Both the position numbers and the translations under genes were made by a program. From positions 1 to 64,000 of the forward strand of contig NZ_JAVFVV010000006.1 of NCBI RefSeq assembly GCF_030929505.1: DNA of 64,000 nt. The letters are read 5' to 3'. The DNA comes from Mesorhizobium sp. LHD-90 (GTDB taxonomy: Bacteria > Pseudomonadota > Alphaproteobacteria > Rhizobiales > Rhizobiaceae). Each line of letters opens with the position of its first letter. The stretch's first letter is position 1. Shown here piece by piece: positions 17,761 to 27,922 of the stretch. Below the pieces are notes generated by a model. That model searched no databases. It saw only the letters and a program-made list of their open reading frames with translations, and was not told the origin of the DNA.

Positions 17761-18657
17761 ATGACCGAAACCATTCTGCTGACCGGTGCGGCCGGGCTGA
17801 TCGGCCGCGCCGTTCACCGCATGCTGCGCGAGCGCGGCGACCGCGTCATTGCGATAGACCGGATCGGTGGCCAGGACATCGTGGCCAGCGACCTGACCGA
17901 GGTGCACCGGCTCCACGAACTCGCTGCAAGCGCGACGGCGGTCGTCCACTGCGGCGCCATCTCCGGCCCGATGGTGGCGCGGGACAATCCCTATCTCATC
18001 GTCTCGTCGAACGTTGTCGGCACGGCGAACATTCTCGAACTGGCGCGGGTTCGAAAAATGCGGCGTGTCGTCTGCTGCTCCTCGGTCAGCGCCTATGGCA
18101 ACACCCCGGCTGGGCTCGACCTCGTGCCCGAAGACGTGCCGCTCAAACCGACCAGCGTCTACGGCGCCAGCAAGGCAGCCGGAGAACATTTGCTCGACGG
18201 CTACGCGATCCAACATGGCATCGACGGTGTCAGCATCAGGCCGGCCTGGGTCTACGGGCCGGGGCGCACCACCGACTGCGCGATCCGCACGATGATCCTC
18301 GATGCACAGGCCGAGCGCGCTACGCCTTTCCCGTTTGGCCGCGATTTTTATCGGCAATATGTGCATGTCGACGACGTCGCCACAGCGCTCGTCTTGGCGC
18401 TCGACGCGGAAAAACTGCCGCGCCGCAGCTATACGATCACCGGCGGCAGCTACGTCACGCTGGCGGAGGTCGCGCGGACGGTCAAAGCCGCGCTGCCGCA
18501 GGCCGACATCACCATGGGCGCCGGCCCCGATCCGATCGACGACGTGCAGGCGCGGTTCGACATTTCGGCGGCCGAACGCGATCTCGGCTATCGCCCGCGC
18601 ATTTCGCTGCTGGATGGCATCCGCTCCTATGCGCAGTGGCTGGCGGCGCGTCGCTGA
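17761..18657 (+). CDS. NAD-dependent epimerase/dehydratase family protein
   Basis: A protein of 298 residues of the extended short-chain dehydrogenase type. TGAAGLIGR (8-16) is the cofactor loop, CSSVSAYG is near 109-116, and the catalytic YGASK is near 132. It carries family motifs such as RPAWVYGPG and RQYVHVDDVA. It may act on a nucleotide sugar, a sugar lactone or an unrelated carbonyl substrate; sequence does not decide. It is the last plus-strand gene of this block and may be separated from hydA by a partial terminator. Confidence 0.82.
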   Translation: MTETILLTGAAGLIGRAVHRMLRERGDRVIAIDRIGGQDIVASDLTEVHRLHELAASATAVVHCGAISGPMVARDNPYLIVSSNVVGTANILELARVRKMRRVVCCSSVSAYGNTPAGLDLVPEDVPLKPTSVYGASKAAGEHLLDGYAIQHGIDGVSIRPAWVYGPGRTTDCAIRTMILDAQAERATPFPFGRDFYRQYVHVDDVATALVLALDAEKLPRRSYTITGGSYVTLAEVARTVKAALPQADITMGAGPDPIDDVQARFDISAAERDLGYRPRISLLDGIRSYAQWLAARR

Positions 18658-18722
18658 CGTTCGGACCGACCGGAAGCACCGCGCAGAGCGAGTGCGGCCT
18701 GTCTCACGAGCGGCGGACCACT

Positions 18723-19316
18723 TCATTGCAGCGTCCATGTCCGCAAGATGTTGTACTTCGTCAGCCACAACTCACTGTGGATCAAGGCAAATTCCGTGAC
18801 CTGAAAGGCGATCGGCGCGATCGCTCGCGTCGGCACGAATTGTTCGTTGTAAGAAAGCGTCAGATGCGGCCGAAATTCCTCCGTGACACGGAACTGATAT
18901 TTCCTCAAACCGCTGCCAAGCAGATCGTAGAGGCCTCTTATCGGCCCGTCGTCGGCCAGTAGGACCAGCGGATGCCGGAGCGGACGGTCCTTTTTCTGCA
19001 TGCCTCGGAAGCTGCCCATTCGGCCGAAGGTTAGTTCGAAGGCAGGAATGCTGACGGCATTGGCTGCCAGTTCCGCTGCAAATCTGTCGGGGCTGCGCAG
19101 GCGCTTACGGTCGCTGACATGGATCAACGACGTGTGAAGCCGCAAGGCTTTCAGGCGTTCGCCGGTCAGTCCGATCTCCGTCGAGAAACGTCCACTGAAT
19201 CGGCCGATCGCATTCGCGGTAACTTCGTCGGGAAATACCCCGAGGAACAGCCGCTCGCGATATTGGGGCCGGGGCGGCTGGCCGGCCATGAACTCGAATT
19301 CACCCTGACGAAACAT
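18723..19316 (-). CDS. 2H phosphoesterase, 2'-5' RNA ligase-like
   Basis: A protein of 197 residues with ATG at 19316 preceded by AAGGAG. The two HxT/S motifs of the 2H superfamily are present: HTSLIHV near residue 75 and PHLTLSY near 155. Members (ThpR/LigT type) hydrolyse cyclic 2',3'- or 1'',2''-phosphodiesters of RNA ends or nucleotides, and a few ligate 2'-5' links. It lies opposite in direction to its neighbours and has no evident tie to amide catabolism. Confidence 0.8.
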   Translation of the reverse strand: MFRQGEFEFMAGQPPRPQYRERLFLGVFPDEVTANAIGRFSGRFSTEIGLTGERLKALRLHTSLIHVSDRKRLRSPDRFAAELAANAVSIPAFELTFGRMGSFRGMQKKDRPLRHPLVLLADDGPIRGLYDLLGSGLRKYQFRVTEEFRPHLTLSYNEQFVPTRAIAPIAFQVTEFALIHSELWLTKYNILRTWTLQ

Positions 19317-19473
19317 GTCCGTACTCCTTGACACGGCATGCCGTTGATGACTAGAACAAATCATGAACATAAGGAGGAGTCAATGCTCATGTCCGGATTT
19401 GGGCGTAGGGCGCAGTCTCGAAATAGGGGAGTGAGGAGGATGGTTCGCGGAGGCTCCGGAATGAACGCGTGGC

Positions 19474-19884
19474 CTATCCGTTGCGGAAGCGGATCGGCTG
19501 CGCGCCTTCCCACAGCGCCAGCCGGCCGATCTCCAGCAGCCGCTCAAGCCCGGATGTCAGCGTGATGAAATGATTGCCGGCGAGTTGCCCCATCTTCGAT
19601 GCGAAATGCACGCCGCCATAGGCGAGCAAGATCTCGGTCTCGGAAATGCCGCCGGGATAGAGCAGGATCTGTCCGGGCGCTGGATAGCTCGTATGGTTCT
19701 CGTAGCCGACGCCGAAATCGGTGTCGCCAAGCGGTATCCACACGGCCTCGCCGCTCCAGCGCACATGTACGACCTTGCCGTCGAAAGGCAGGCGGCTGGC
19801 GAAGGCCGCGCAGGTCTTCGGGGCCTTTTCCGTCTCGAAGCGGGCGTCGAACGCCATTCCAGCGATCTCGATGACAAGTTTCAT
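19474..19884 (-). CDS. DUF3830 family protein, cyclophilin-like fold
   Basis: A protein of 136 residues with ATG at 19884; an upstream in-frame TTG adds seven residues and is less likely. Conserved stretches such as GEAVWIPLG and ENHTSYPAPGQILLYPGG identify the DUF3830 family, which as I recall has a cyclophilin-like barrel and no proven activity. It is divergent from the cyclic-imide hydrolase gene across a 214-base control region containing an 18-base perfect palindrome, suggesting coregulation. A role in handling a cyclic amide (binding or isomerisation) is a guess. Confidence 0.78.
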   Translation of the reverse strand: MKLVIEIAGMAFDARFETEKAPKTCAAFASRLPFDGKVVHVRWSGEAVWIPLGDTDFGVGYENHTSYPAPGQILLYPGGISETEILLAYGGVHFASKMGQLAGNHFITLTSGLERLLEIGRLALWEGAQPIRFRNG

Positions 19885-20098
19885 GATGTTTTTCTCTCTT
19901 CCCAAATGGTGCGCAAGCCCGGCGATATGAATCCCGCATCAATTGATGCGGCATTCATCTTAATGTTCAGCCTTCTCCGCCTAAACCCTTATCAGGGATA
20001 AAGAAAAATCTGGATTTTTCAATATTCTCATGATCCTATTCGGACCGGGAATGAGACATCGGACGCGCTGCGAAAGCAGGCAGAATGGGAGAAAGACG
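19885..20098. promoter_or_regulatory. Divergent promoter region, DUF3830 gene and imide hydrolase gene
   Basis: This AT-rich intergenic region lies between divergent genes. It contains the 18-base palindrome at 19934-19951 and a smaller dyad TTATC-AGG-GATAA near 19990-20002. The run AAAAATCTGGATTTTTC follows. GGGAG at about 20087-20091 is the ribosome site of the plus-strand gene. Confidence 0.55.
19934..19951. promoter_or_regulatory. Perfect 18-bp palindrome, likely operator
   Basis: The sequence CCGCATCAATTGATGCGG is its own reverse complement over all 18 bases. It sits about 50 bases upstream of the DUF3830 start and about 150 bases upstream of the imide-hydrolase start, a good place for a dimeric repressor. 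Its ATCAATTG core also occurs twice between the LysR gene and hyuA. The protein that binds is unknown. Confidence 0.6.
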
Positions 20099-21004
20099 AT
20101 GGCGAAGAAAGAAATCATCTGCGCATTCGGTACTGATATCGATTCGGTCGCAGGCCAGATCGGCTCTTACGGCGGCGGCGATTCCCCGTCGGACATCCAA
20201 CGCGGCATTTTCGCCAGCGAGGTCGGCAACATCCGGCTGCTCAACCTGTTCAAGAAATACAAGCTCAAGACCAGCTTCTTCATCCCCGGCCATTCGATCG
20301 AGACGTTCCCCGACCAGGTGAAGCGCATCGTCGACGAAGGTCACGAGATCGGCGCGCATGGTTATCTGCATGAGAACCCGATCGCCATGACCCCGACCCA
20401 GGAAGAGGCGGTGCTGGCGAAGTCGGTCGACCTGATCGAAAAACTTTCCGGCAAGAAGCCGCGCGGCTATGTGGCGCCGTGGTGGGAAATGTCGGCCTCG
20501 ACCGCCGCGCTGCTGCAGAAATACGGCTTCAAATACGACCACAGCCAGGGCTATCGCGACTTCCAGCCTTTCTACGCCCGTGTCGGCGACTCATGGAACG
20601 TCATCGACTACTCCAAGAAGGCCGAGGAGTGGATGCACCCGCTCAAGCACGGCAAGGAGATCGACCTCGTCGAGATCGGCGCCAACTGGTATGTCGACGA
20701 CCTGCCGCCGATGATGTTCATGAAGAAGGTGCCGAACAGCCACGGCTTCATGAACCCGCGCGACATCGAGAGCATGTGGCGCGACCAGTTCGACTGGGTC
20801 TATCGCGAGATGGATTACGGCGTGTTCCCCTTCACCATCCACCCGGACGTCAGCGGCAGGCCGCAGGTGCTGTTGATGCTGGAGCGGCTGATCGAGTACA
20901 TCAACGGCCATGACGGCGTGAAATGGATGACCTTTGAGGAGATCGCCGAGGATTTCCGCAAGCGGTTCCCGTTCGCTGGCAAGGCGCGGCCGGAAGTCAT
21001 CTGA
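20099..21004 (+). CDS. NodB-fold hydrolase, cyclic-imide hydrolase/PuuE-like
   Basis: A protein of 301 residues with ATG at 20099 after GGGAG. It belongs to the polysaccharide deacetylase superfamily: [10 protein letters not shown] near residue 10, [14 protein letters not shown] (58-71), HGYLHENP (His87 and His91) and GYVAPWWEM. The whole layout matches, from memory, the Pseudomonas putida imidase (cyclic imide hydrolase) and PuuE allantoinase branch, which open cyclic amides rather than deacetylating sugars. No signal peptide is present, so it is cytoplasmic. In this island it probably opens a cyclic imide or ureide. True polysaccharide deacetylase activity seems unlikely. Confidence 0.85.
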   Translation: MAKKEIICAFGTDIDSVAGQIGSYGGGDSPSDIQRGIFASEVGNIRLLNLFKKYKLKTSFFIPGHSIETFPDQVKRIVDEGHEIGAHGYLHENPIAMTPTQEEAVLAKSVDLIEKLSGKKPRGYVAPWWEMSASTAALLQKYGFKYDHSQGYRDFQPFYARVGDSWNVIDYSKKAEEWMHPLKHGKEIDLVEIGANWYVDDLPPMMFMKKVPNSHGFMNPRDIESMWRDQFDWVYREMDYGVFPFTIHPDVSGRPQVLLMLERLIEYINGHDGVKWMTFEEIAEDFRKRFPFAGKARPEVI

Positions 21005-21061
21005 CGACCGTCGACAAGGGGAGGGCGGCATCGCCGCCGTCTCCGCTACGGAGACGAAAAG

Positions 21062-21373
21062 ATGTGCGCAAATTGCGGAAATCCCGCCGCGCCGGGCCAC
21101 TGGACCGAGGCGGGCGCCGCGGGTCCGGGCGAGCGGTTGCGCGCGCGCTTCCGCCGTTCGCAGGTACTGAAGTCTGTTCTGCCGGCCTACGGCCTCACCG
21201 CGCATGACGGCGCGATCATCCCGGGCATCCAGCTTTCGACGCTGTCCGGCCAGGAAGTGATCGTGCAGAACCTGGAAGAAGTCTGGGCCGAGGCGGAGCG
21301 GATGATCGGCCGGCCTGTCGACCCGCTCGATCCGCGTTTTTTGGGCGCCGCGCAGGAGCGCGAGGTGGCGTGA
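21062..21373 (+). CDS. Small CxxC protein, unknown function
   Basis: A protein of 103 residues with ATG at 21062 preceded by GGAGACG. The N-terminus MCANCGNP carries one CxxC pair that could bind metal. The rest is a soluble alpha-beta-looking chain with PAYGLTAHDGAIIPGIQLST in the middle and PVDPLDPRF near the end. I do not recognise a named domain. It starts 57 bases after the imide hydrolase gene and overlaps the COG0523 GTPase gene by four bases (GTGA), so it is coupled to a likely metal chaperone. Role in metal delivery is an inference. Confidence 0.75.
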   Translation: MCANCGNPAAPGHWTEAGAAGPGERLRARFRRSQVLKSVLPAYGLTAHDGAIIPGIQLSTLSGQEVIVQNLEEVWAEAERMIGRPVDPLDPRFLGAAQEREVA

Positions 21374-22338
21374 TTGTGGACGGGGTCGAGACCCGCATGC
21401 GGCTTACCGTGCTGGGCGGCTTTCTCGGTTCCGGCAAGACGACCTGGCTGCGCCATCAACTGCATCACGGCCGGTTCCGGGATGCGCATGTCGTCGTCAA
21501 TGAGGCCGCGGAGACGCCGGTCGACGACGTGCTTCTGGGCAAATCATCGGCCCTGACGGTGCTGGCAGGCGGCTGTGCCTGCTGCGAGGGACGGGCCGAT
21601 CTCATCGCCGCCTTGCGAAAACTGTGCGACGAACGCAGCCGCACGTTTTCGAGCGAGAGCCGGTTGCAGCGCATCGTGCTGGAAACCAGCGGGCTGGCCG
21701 ACCCCGGCGCCATCGTCGAGGCGATCCGCGCCGACGCCATGCTGATACACCACATCGTCGTCAGCGAGATCATCGTCGCCGTCGACGGGCTGAACGGGCT
21801 CTCGCAGCTAGCGTCTGAGCCGTTGGGGCGGCGGCAGGCGGAAATCGCCGACCGTCTGGTGGTCACCAAACTCGACGCAGCCGATCCGGAGACGATCGCG
21901 CGGCTCGCAGCCACCTTAAAACACCTCAATCCCGGCGCGGCGATCGGTGGTGCGATCAACGGGTCGGACGTTCCGCCGCCGGATGGCACAGGCGTGGAGC
22001 CGGCCGATCTGCCGGACCTATCGGGCGAACGCGCCGCACCGATCTTTGCCACGCGGCTGGCTCTCGACGAGACTGTGGACTGGACGGCCTTCGGCGTCTG
22101 GCTGTCGGCCCTGCTGCATGCGCGCGGCGACCAGGTCATGCGCGTCAAGGGCGTGGTGCGCACGCCGGCCGGCCGGCTGCTGCTGCAGAGCGTGCGCAAG
22201 ATCGTGCAGTCGCCCGAAATCCTGCCGGGGCAGGACGACGATGCCTCGCGCGAGGACGACACGATCGTGGTGATCGGCCGTGGCTATCGCGCGGAGGATT
22301 TGCGCAGGTCGCTGAATTATTTCGCCGGCTTGCGCTGA
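21370..22338 (+). CDS. COG0523/CobW-family GTPase, putative metallochaperone
   Basis: A protein of 322 residues from a GTG start (21370) that overlaps the preceding stop; ATG at 21397 is an alternative. Walker A is GGFLGSGKTT (16-25), the metal-binding GGCACCEG holds Cys69, Cys71 and Cys72 (CxCC), and TKLD is the guanine motif. The C-terminus fits a CobW C-terminal domain. Family members (CobW, HypB-like, YeiR, NHase activators) insert or store Zn, Co or Fe using GTP. Here the likely client is a metal-dependent cyclic amidohydrolase of the cluster, but this is inference. Confidence 0.88.
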   Translation: MIVDGVETRMRLTVLGGFLGSGKTTWLRHQLHHGRFRDAHVVVNEAAETPVDDVLLGKSSALTVLAGGCACCEGRADLIAALRKLCDERSRTFSSESRLQRIVLETSGLADPGAIVEAIRADAMLIHHIVVSEIIVAVDGLNGLSQLASEPLGRRQAEIADRLVVTKLDAADPETIARLAATLKHLNPGAAIGGAINGSDVPPPDGTGVEPADLPDLSGERAAPIFATRLALDETVDWTAFGVWLSALLHARGDQVMRVKGVVRTPAGRLLLQSVRKIVQSPEILPGQDDDASREDDTIVVIGRGYRAEDLRRSLNYFAGLR

Positions 22339-22358
22339 CAACGGGTTGGGAGGGGACG

Positions 22359-22976
22359 ATGACCGACGACGCGGATGTCTACAGCAGGCAGCAGTTCGGC
22401 GGCAGGACTGGTTTTGGAAAGTCGGCGGCGCTGCTCGTCATCGATTTCGTCAACGGGTTTCACGATCCCGAAATCCTCGGCGGCGGCAACATCGCCGAGG
22501 CGGTCATTGCCACCCGCCCGCTTCTCGAATTTTTCCGCGCGCGCGGCCTGCCGGTCGTCTTTACCCGCATCGTCTATGCCCAGGACGGTTCGGATGCGAG
22601 CCTGTGGTCGGAAAAGCTGCCGCGCCTGCGCAGCCTCACTGAGACCGCCCATGAGAGCCAGGTAGTGGAGCATCTCGCACCGCTGCCGGGCGAGATCGTC
22701 GTGCGCAAGACACAGGCCTCCGCCTTCTTCGGCACGCCGCTCGCGGCATGCCTGTTTCGTCACGGCGTCGACACGCTGGTCGTCACCGGCTGCACGACAA
22801 GCGGCTGCGTGCGCGCCAGCGTCATCGACGCCATGAGCCTCAACTACCGCACGGTGGTGGCCACCGATTGCGTCGGTGATCGGGCGCTGGGACCGCACCA
22901 CGCAAATTTGTTCGACATGGGCCAGAAATATTCCGACCTGCTGACCGCCGACGAGATCATGGAAGCCCTTTCCTGA
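22359..22976 (+). CDS. Isochorismatase-family cysteine hydrolase, N-carbamoylsarcosine amidase-like
   Basis: A protein of 205 residues with GGGAGGGG before the ATG. The catalytic triad is readable: Asp29 (LVIDFVNGF), Lys117 (VVRKTQASAF) and Cys150 (GCTTSGCVRAS). The sequence resembles N-carbamoylsarcosine amidohydrolase more than nicotinamidase, whose metal-binding histidines are not seen. N-carbamoylsarcosine is exactly the product of ATP-dependent N-methylhydantoinase, so HyuA, HyuB and this enzyme could form the N-methylhydantoin branch of creatinine breakdown. It follows the GTPase gene by 20 bases and ends the operon. Confidence 0.85.
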   Translation: MTDDADVYSRQQFGGRTGFGKSAALLVIDFVNGFHDPEILGGGNIAEAVIATRPLLEFFRARGLPVVFTRIVYAQDGSDASLWSEKLPRLRSLTETAHESQVVEHLAPLPGEIVVRKTQASAFFGTPLAACLFRHGVDTLVVTGCTTSGCVRASVIDAMSLNYRTVVATDCVGDRALGPHHANLFDMGQKYSDLLTADEIMEALS

Positions 22977-23044
22977 TTTTTCGCGGGCATGACTGCCAGG
23001 CGAAGCGGCTGATATCCGCCATGATCGGCGCTATCGTCGTGGCC

Positions 23045-23844
23045 ATGAAGGCAGTTCTTTTCGCCTTGGCATTGGCCGCGGCCGATCCGTCCCAGGCGCT
23101 GGCCTGGGGCCGTTCCGGACATGCGATCGTCGCCGAGATCGCCGGCGCCATCTTTCGCCCGCTGCGCGCGCCGAGGTCGAGGCGCTGCTCGGCACCGAAG
23201 GGGCGAAAAGCATGGCGGAGGTGTCGCTGTGGGCCGACCTGATCAAGGCGCTGCGCATTCCCGACCAGCCGTCGCATGTAGTGCGCCTGCCGCTCGACCG
23301 TTCCGGCTACGACCCGGCGACAGTATGCAAACGGAACCGCTGCCTCGTTGCCGCGATCGACACCTATGCGGCGGTGCTGGCCGACCGTACCAATCCGGCG
23401 ACGGCGCGCGTCACCGCACTCAAATACCTGATCCATCTCGTCGGCGACCTGCACCAGCCGCTGCATGCGAGCGCCGACACTGGCGCCCGCGCCGTCGTGC
23501 TCCACGGCACGGTGACGACGCTGCACGACGTCTGGGACGATGCGATCGTCGACAGCCGCGGCAAGGATCGGCAGGCGCTGGTCGACGTCGTCGAGGCAGC
23601 GTCGATGCGCCCGGAGACAGGCTCGACGCCGGCCGACTGGGCGCTGGAGGGCAGGGACATCGCCCGCGACACGATTTTCGAGGATCCCCGCCTGGAGACC
23701 CGCCGTCGCGACGTGCTGCCATGGCTGCCCAAAACCTATCTCGACGACAACTGGCCGATCGCGCGCGACCGGCTGAAAGAGGGAGGCTACAGGCTGGCCG
23801 CGTTGCTCGACCGCATCCTCGCAAATGGCGGTGCGGCCGACTGA
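23045..23844 (+). pseudogene. S1/P1 nuclease gene with a single frameshift
   Basis: The reading begins with a signal peptide (MKAVLFALALAAADPSQALA) and then WGRSGHAIVAEIA, where the mature N-terminal Trp is the zinc-binding residue of S1/P1 nucleases. Near 23150 the frame is lost; the next frame resumes with AEVEALLGTEGAKSMAEV and continues as SLWADLIKA, then YLIHLVGDLHQPLHA, LHDVWDD and GGYRLAALLDRIL to 23844. All zinc-ligand regions of the family are present across the two frames. One base lost in the CATCTTTCGCC area explains it. Either a recent pseudogene or a sequencing error. The normal product would be a periplasmic Zn-dependent single-strand nuclease. Confidence 0.85.
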
Positions 23845-23848
23845 AGGC

Positions 23849-25203
23849 TCATGCCTTCTTCTTGTTGTAGAGATCGAAGGCGACCGCGCCGAGCAGCACC
23901 AGGCCCTTGATGACCTGCTGCCAGTCGATGTTGATGCTCAACAGGCTCATGCCGTTGTTCATCACGCCCATGATGAAGGCGCCGATGACCGCGCCTGCGA
24001 CTTCGCCAACGCCGCCCATGGCGGATGCGCCGCCGACGAACACGGCGGCGATGACGTCGAGTTCCATGCCCGCGCCGGCCTTCGGCGTCGCCTGGTTCAG
24101 GCGGGCCGTATAGATCAGGCCGGCAAGTGCGGCCAGCATGCCCATGATGACAAAGATGTAGAAGGTAAGCCGCTCGGTGTTGATGCCGGAAAGGGCGGCC
24201 GCCTTTACGTTGCCGCCCATCGCAAAGACACGCCGCCCGAAGGTCATCCGTTTGGTGATGAACACGAAAAGGGCGATCAGGATGCCCATGACGATCAGCA
24301 CGTTGGGCAGACCCTTGTAGGTCGCGAACTTGTACATCAGGAACAGGATGATGCCTCCCATCACCAGGTTCTTCAGGATGAAGAAGGCAAAGGGTTCGGC
24401 CTCGTAGCCATGGCTCTCCCGGTCCCGGCGGCTGCGCAGCGCGAAATAGAGCATCGCCACAATGATCAGCACCCCGATCAGCATCGTGGTCGAATGCAGC
24501 ACGAGGCCGGTGTTGGGCATCGGATTGCCGGCTGCGTTGAGCGTGGGCGCGACGATGGTCCACGGGCCGATGACATCGGGAATGAAGCCGGCGCTGAGCA
24601 TCTGGAACTCGGTGGGGAAGGGGCCGACGGATTCACCCCCCAACAGCCAGAGCAGCAGTCCCTTGAACACCAGCATGCCGGCCAGAGTCACGATGAATGA
24701 AGGGATTTTCATATAGGCGATGAAATAGCCCTGCGCCCCGCCGATGACCGCGCCCACTCCGATGGAGACCAAGGCGGCAACCAGCGGGTTCAGGCCGTAT
24801 CTGACCATGAGCACCGCTGCGACCGCGCCGATGAAACCGGCGACCGAACCCACCGACAAGTCGATATGGCCCGCCACGATGACCAGCAGCATGCCGAGCG
24901 CCATGACGATGATGTAGGAGTTTTGCAGCACCACGTTGGTGAGGTTGACGGGTTTGAACAAGATGCCGTCGCGTAATGCCGGGTAGATACCGCTGATGGC
25001 GTCGCCGAAGGATAGATGGGCAAACCACCCGTCTTTCATCGACGCGCCTAGCCAGCCTTGAAACTGCGGACTGCTGGTCAACTGGAAGAAGATCATGATG
25101 GCGATGAGCGCCAGCACCAGACCATATTCGCGCAGGTTCGACATCATGGCGTCGCGCGCCGAGGCCCGCGATGCATCGACCGTGGCGGTGGTGGCTTCGG
25201 TGC

Positions 25204-25207
<4 letters not shown>
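23849..25207 (-). CDS. gguB: Multiple-monosaccharide ABC transporter permease (GguB/MmsB)
   Basis: A protein of 452 residues with about ten or more membrane helices. Family hallmarks include [37 protein letters not shown] and, near the C-terminus, [20 protein letters not shown]. It is the sugar channel of the ChvE-GguA-GguB importer for galactose, arabinose, glucose and related sugars. Its ATG overlaps the GguA stop by four bases. It ends five bases from the broken nuclease gene, which runs toward it. Confidence 0.92.
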
Positions 25208-26739
<1,532 letters not shown>

Positions 26740-26797
26740 GCCCTCGTCCCGCCAAAAGTCCTCCCGTGGCAATCTACGGGAAGCGGAAAGGAAACGA

Positions 26798-26828
26798 AAG
26801 AACCCCGCGCGGGAGGCGCGGGGTTCTT
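26798..26828 (-). terminator. Strong hairpin between chvE and gguA
   Basis: A perfect 13-base-pair stem (AAGAACCCCGCGC with its complement) encloses the loop CTCCC on the minus strand. It is followed by TCGTTTCCTTT. It looks like an intrinsic terminator or 3'-stabilising hairpin that would leave chvE mRNA more abundant than gguAB mRNA, as is common for binding-protein genes. Confidence 0.75.
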
Positions 26829-26842
26829 CGATGCAGTCGGTC

Positions 26843-27922
26843 TTATTTCAGATCTTCGGCCTTGATGTAGCCCGAGCCGACAACGATCTGCTCGTAATTC
26901 GACTTGTCGACGGAGACCGGGACGAGCAGGTAGGACGGGACCACCTTCACGCCGTTGTTGTAGGTCTTCTCGTCGTTGATCTCGGGCTTGCCGCCGGAGA
27001 GCGCGGTGTCGACCAGCGCCGCGGTCACCTTGGCCAGTTCGCGGGTGTCCTTGAACACGGTCGAATACTGCTCGCCGGCGATGATCGCCTTCACCGAAGG
27101 CGTCTCGGCGTCCTGGCCGGAGATGATCGGCCACGGCTGATCGGCCGATCCGTAGCCGACGCCGCGCAGCGACGAGATGATGCCGCGCGACAGGCCGTCA
27201 TACGGAGCCAGAACCGCGTCGACGCGGCTGCCGTCCGAGTAGTTGGCCGACAGGATGTTGTCCATGCGGGCCTGCGCGACCGCGGCGTCCCAGCGCAGCG
27301 TGCCGACCTTTTCCATGCCCATCTGGCCCGACTTCACCACCAGCACGCCCTTGTCGATCAGCGGCTGCAGCACGCTCATGGCGCCGTCGTAGAAGAAGAA
27401 GGCGTTGTTGTCGTCCGGGGAGCCGCCGAACAGCTCGATGTTGAACGGACCCTGCTTCTCCGGATAGCCGAGACCCTTGAGAAGCGACTCGGCCTGCAGC
27501 ACGCCGACCTTGAAGTTGTCGAAGGTGGTGTAATAGTCGACATTCGGGCTCTCGCGGATCAGGCGGTCATAGGCGACAGTGATCGCGCCGCCGTCCTTGG
27601 CCTGCTGCAGCACCTGGCTCAGCGTGGTGCCGTCGATCGAGGCGACGACCAGCGCCTTGGCGCCCTTGGTGACCATGTTTTCGATCTGGGCGAGCTGGTT
27701 CGGGATGTCGTCCTCGGCATACTGCAGGTCGACGGTATAGCCCTTGGCTTCCAGCGCGGCCTTCAGTTCGTTGCCGTCGCTGATCCAGCGCAGCGAAGAT
27801 TTCGTAGGCATGGCGATGCCAACGAGGCCCTTGTCCTGCGCGAATGCCGGCATGGACAACGCGGAGCAGGCGGCGAAGCCCGCCGCCGCGACGGCAAGAA
27901 TGGTTCTTCTGGTAAAGTTCAC
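26843..27922 (-). CDS. chvE: Multiple-monosaccharide-binding periplasmic protein ChvE
   Basis: A protein of 359 residues from a GTG at 27922 with AAAGGGAG upstream. It has a signal peptide ending PAFAQ. It matches Agrobacterium ChvE over long stretches (from memory): [54 protein letters not shown] and [20 protein letters not shown]. It binds aldoses such as galactose, arabinose and glucose for import by GguAB. In Agrobacterium it also feeds chemotaxis and VirA signalling; no vir genes are in this window. Transcription is probably controlled by the divergent GbpR-like gene. Confidence 0.95.
   Translation of the reverse strand: MNFTRRTILAVAAAGFAACSALSMPAFAQDKGLVGIAMPTKSSLRWISDGNELKAALEAKGYTVDLQYAEDDIPNQLAQIENMVTKGAKALVVASIDGTTLSQVLQQAKDGGAITVAYDRLIRESPNVDYYTTFDNFKVGVLQAESLLKGLGYPEKQGPFNIELFGGSPDDNNAFFFYDGAMSVLQPLIDKGVLVVKSGQMGMEKVGTLRWDAAVAQARMDNILSANYSDGSRVDAVLAPYDGLSRGIISSLRGVGYGSADQPWPIISGQDAETPSVKAIIAGEQYSTVFKDTRELAKVTAALVDTALSGGKPEINDEKTYNNGVKVVPSYLLVPVSVDKSNYEQIVVGSGYIKAEDLK

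Noticed and set aside
14509-18768. A very long open frame (about 1,400 codons) on the minus strand
   Set aside because: It lies antisense to six well-identified genes, has low-complexity Arg/His/Asp-rich composition and no family motifs. This is the expected antisense shadow of GC-rich coding DNA.
20099-21004. Nod-factor or peptidoglycan deacetylase
   Set aside because: No signal peptide or nod genes are present; the sequence layout fits the imidase/PuuE branch of the same fold.
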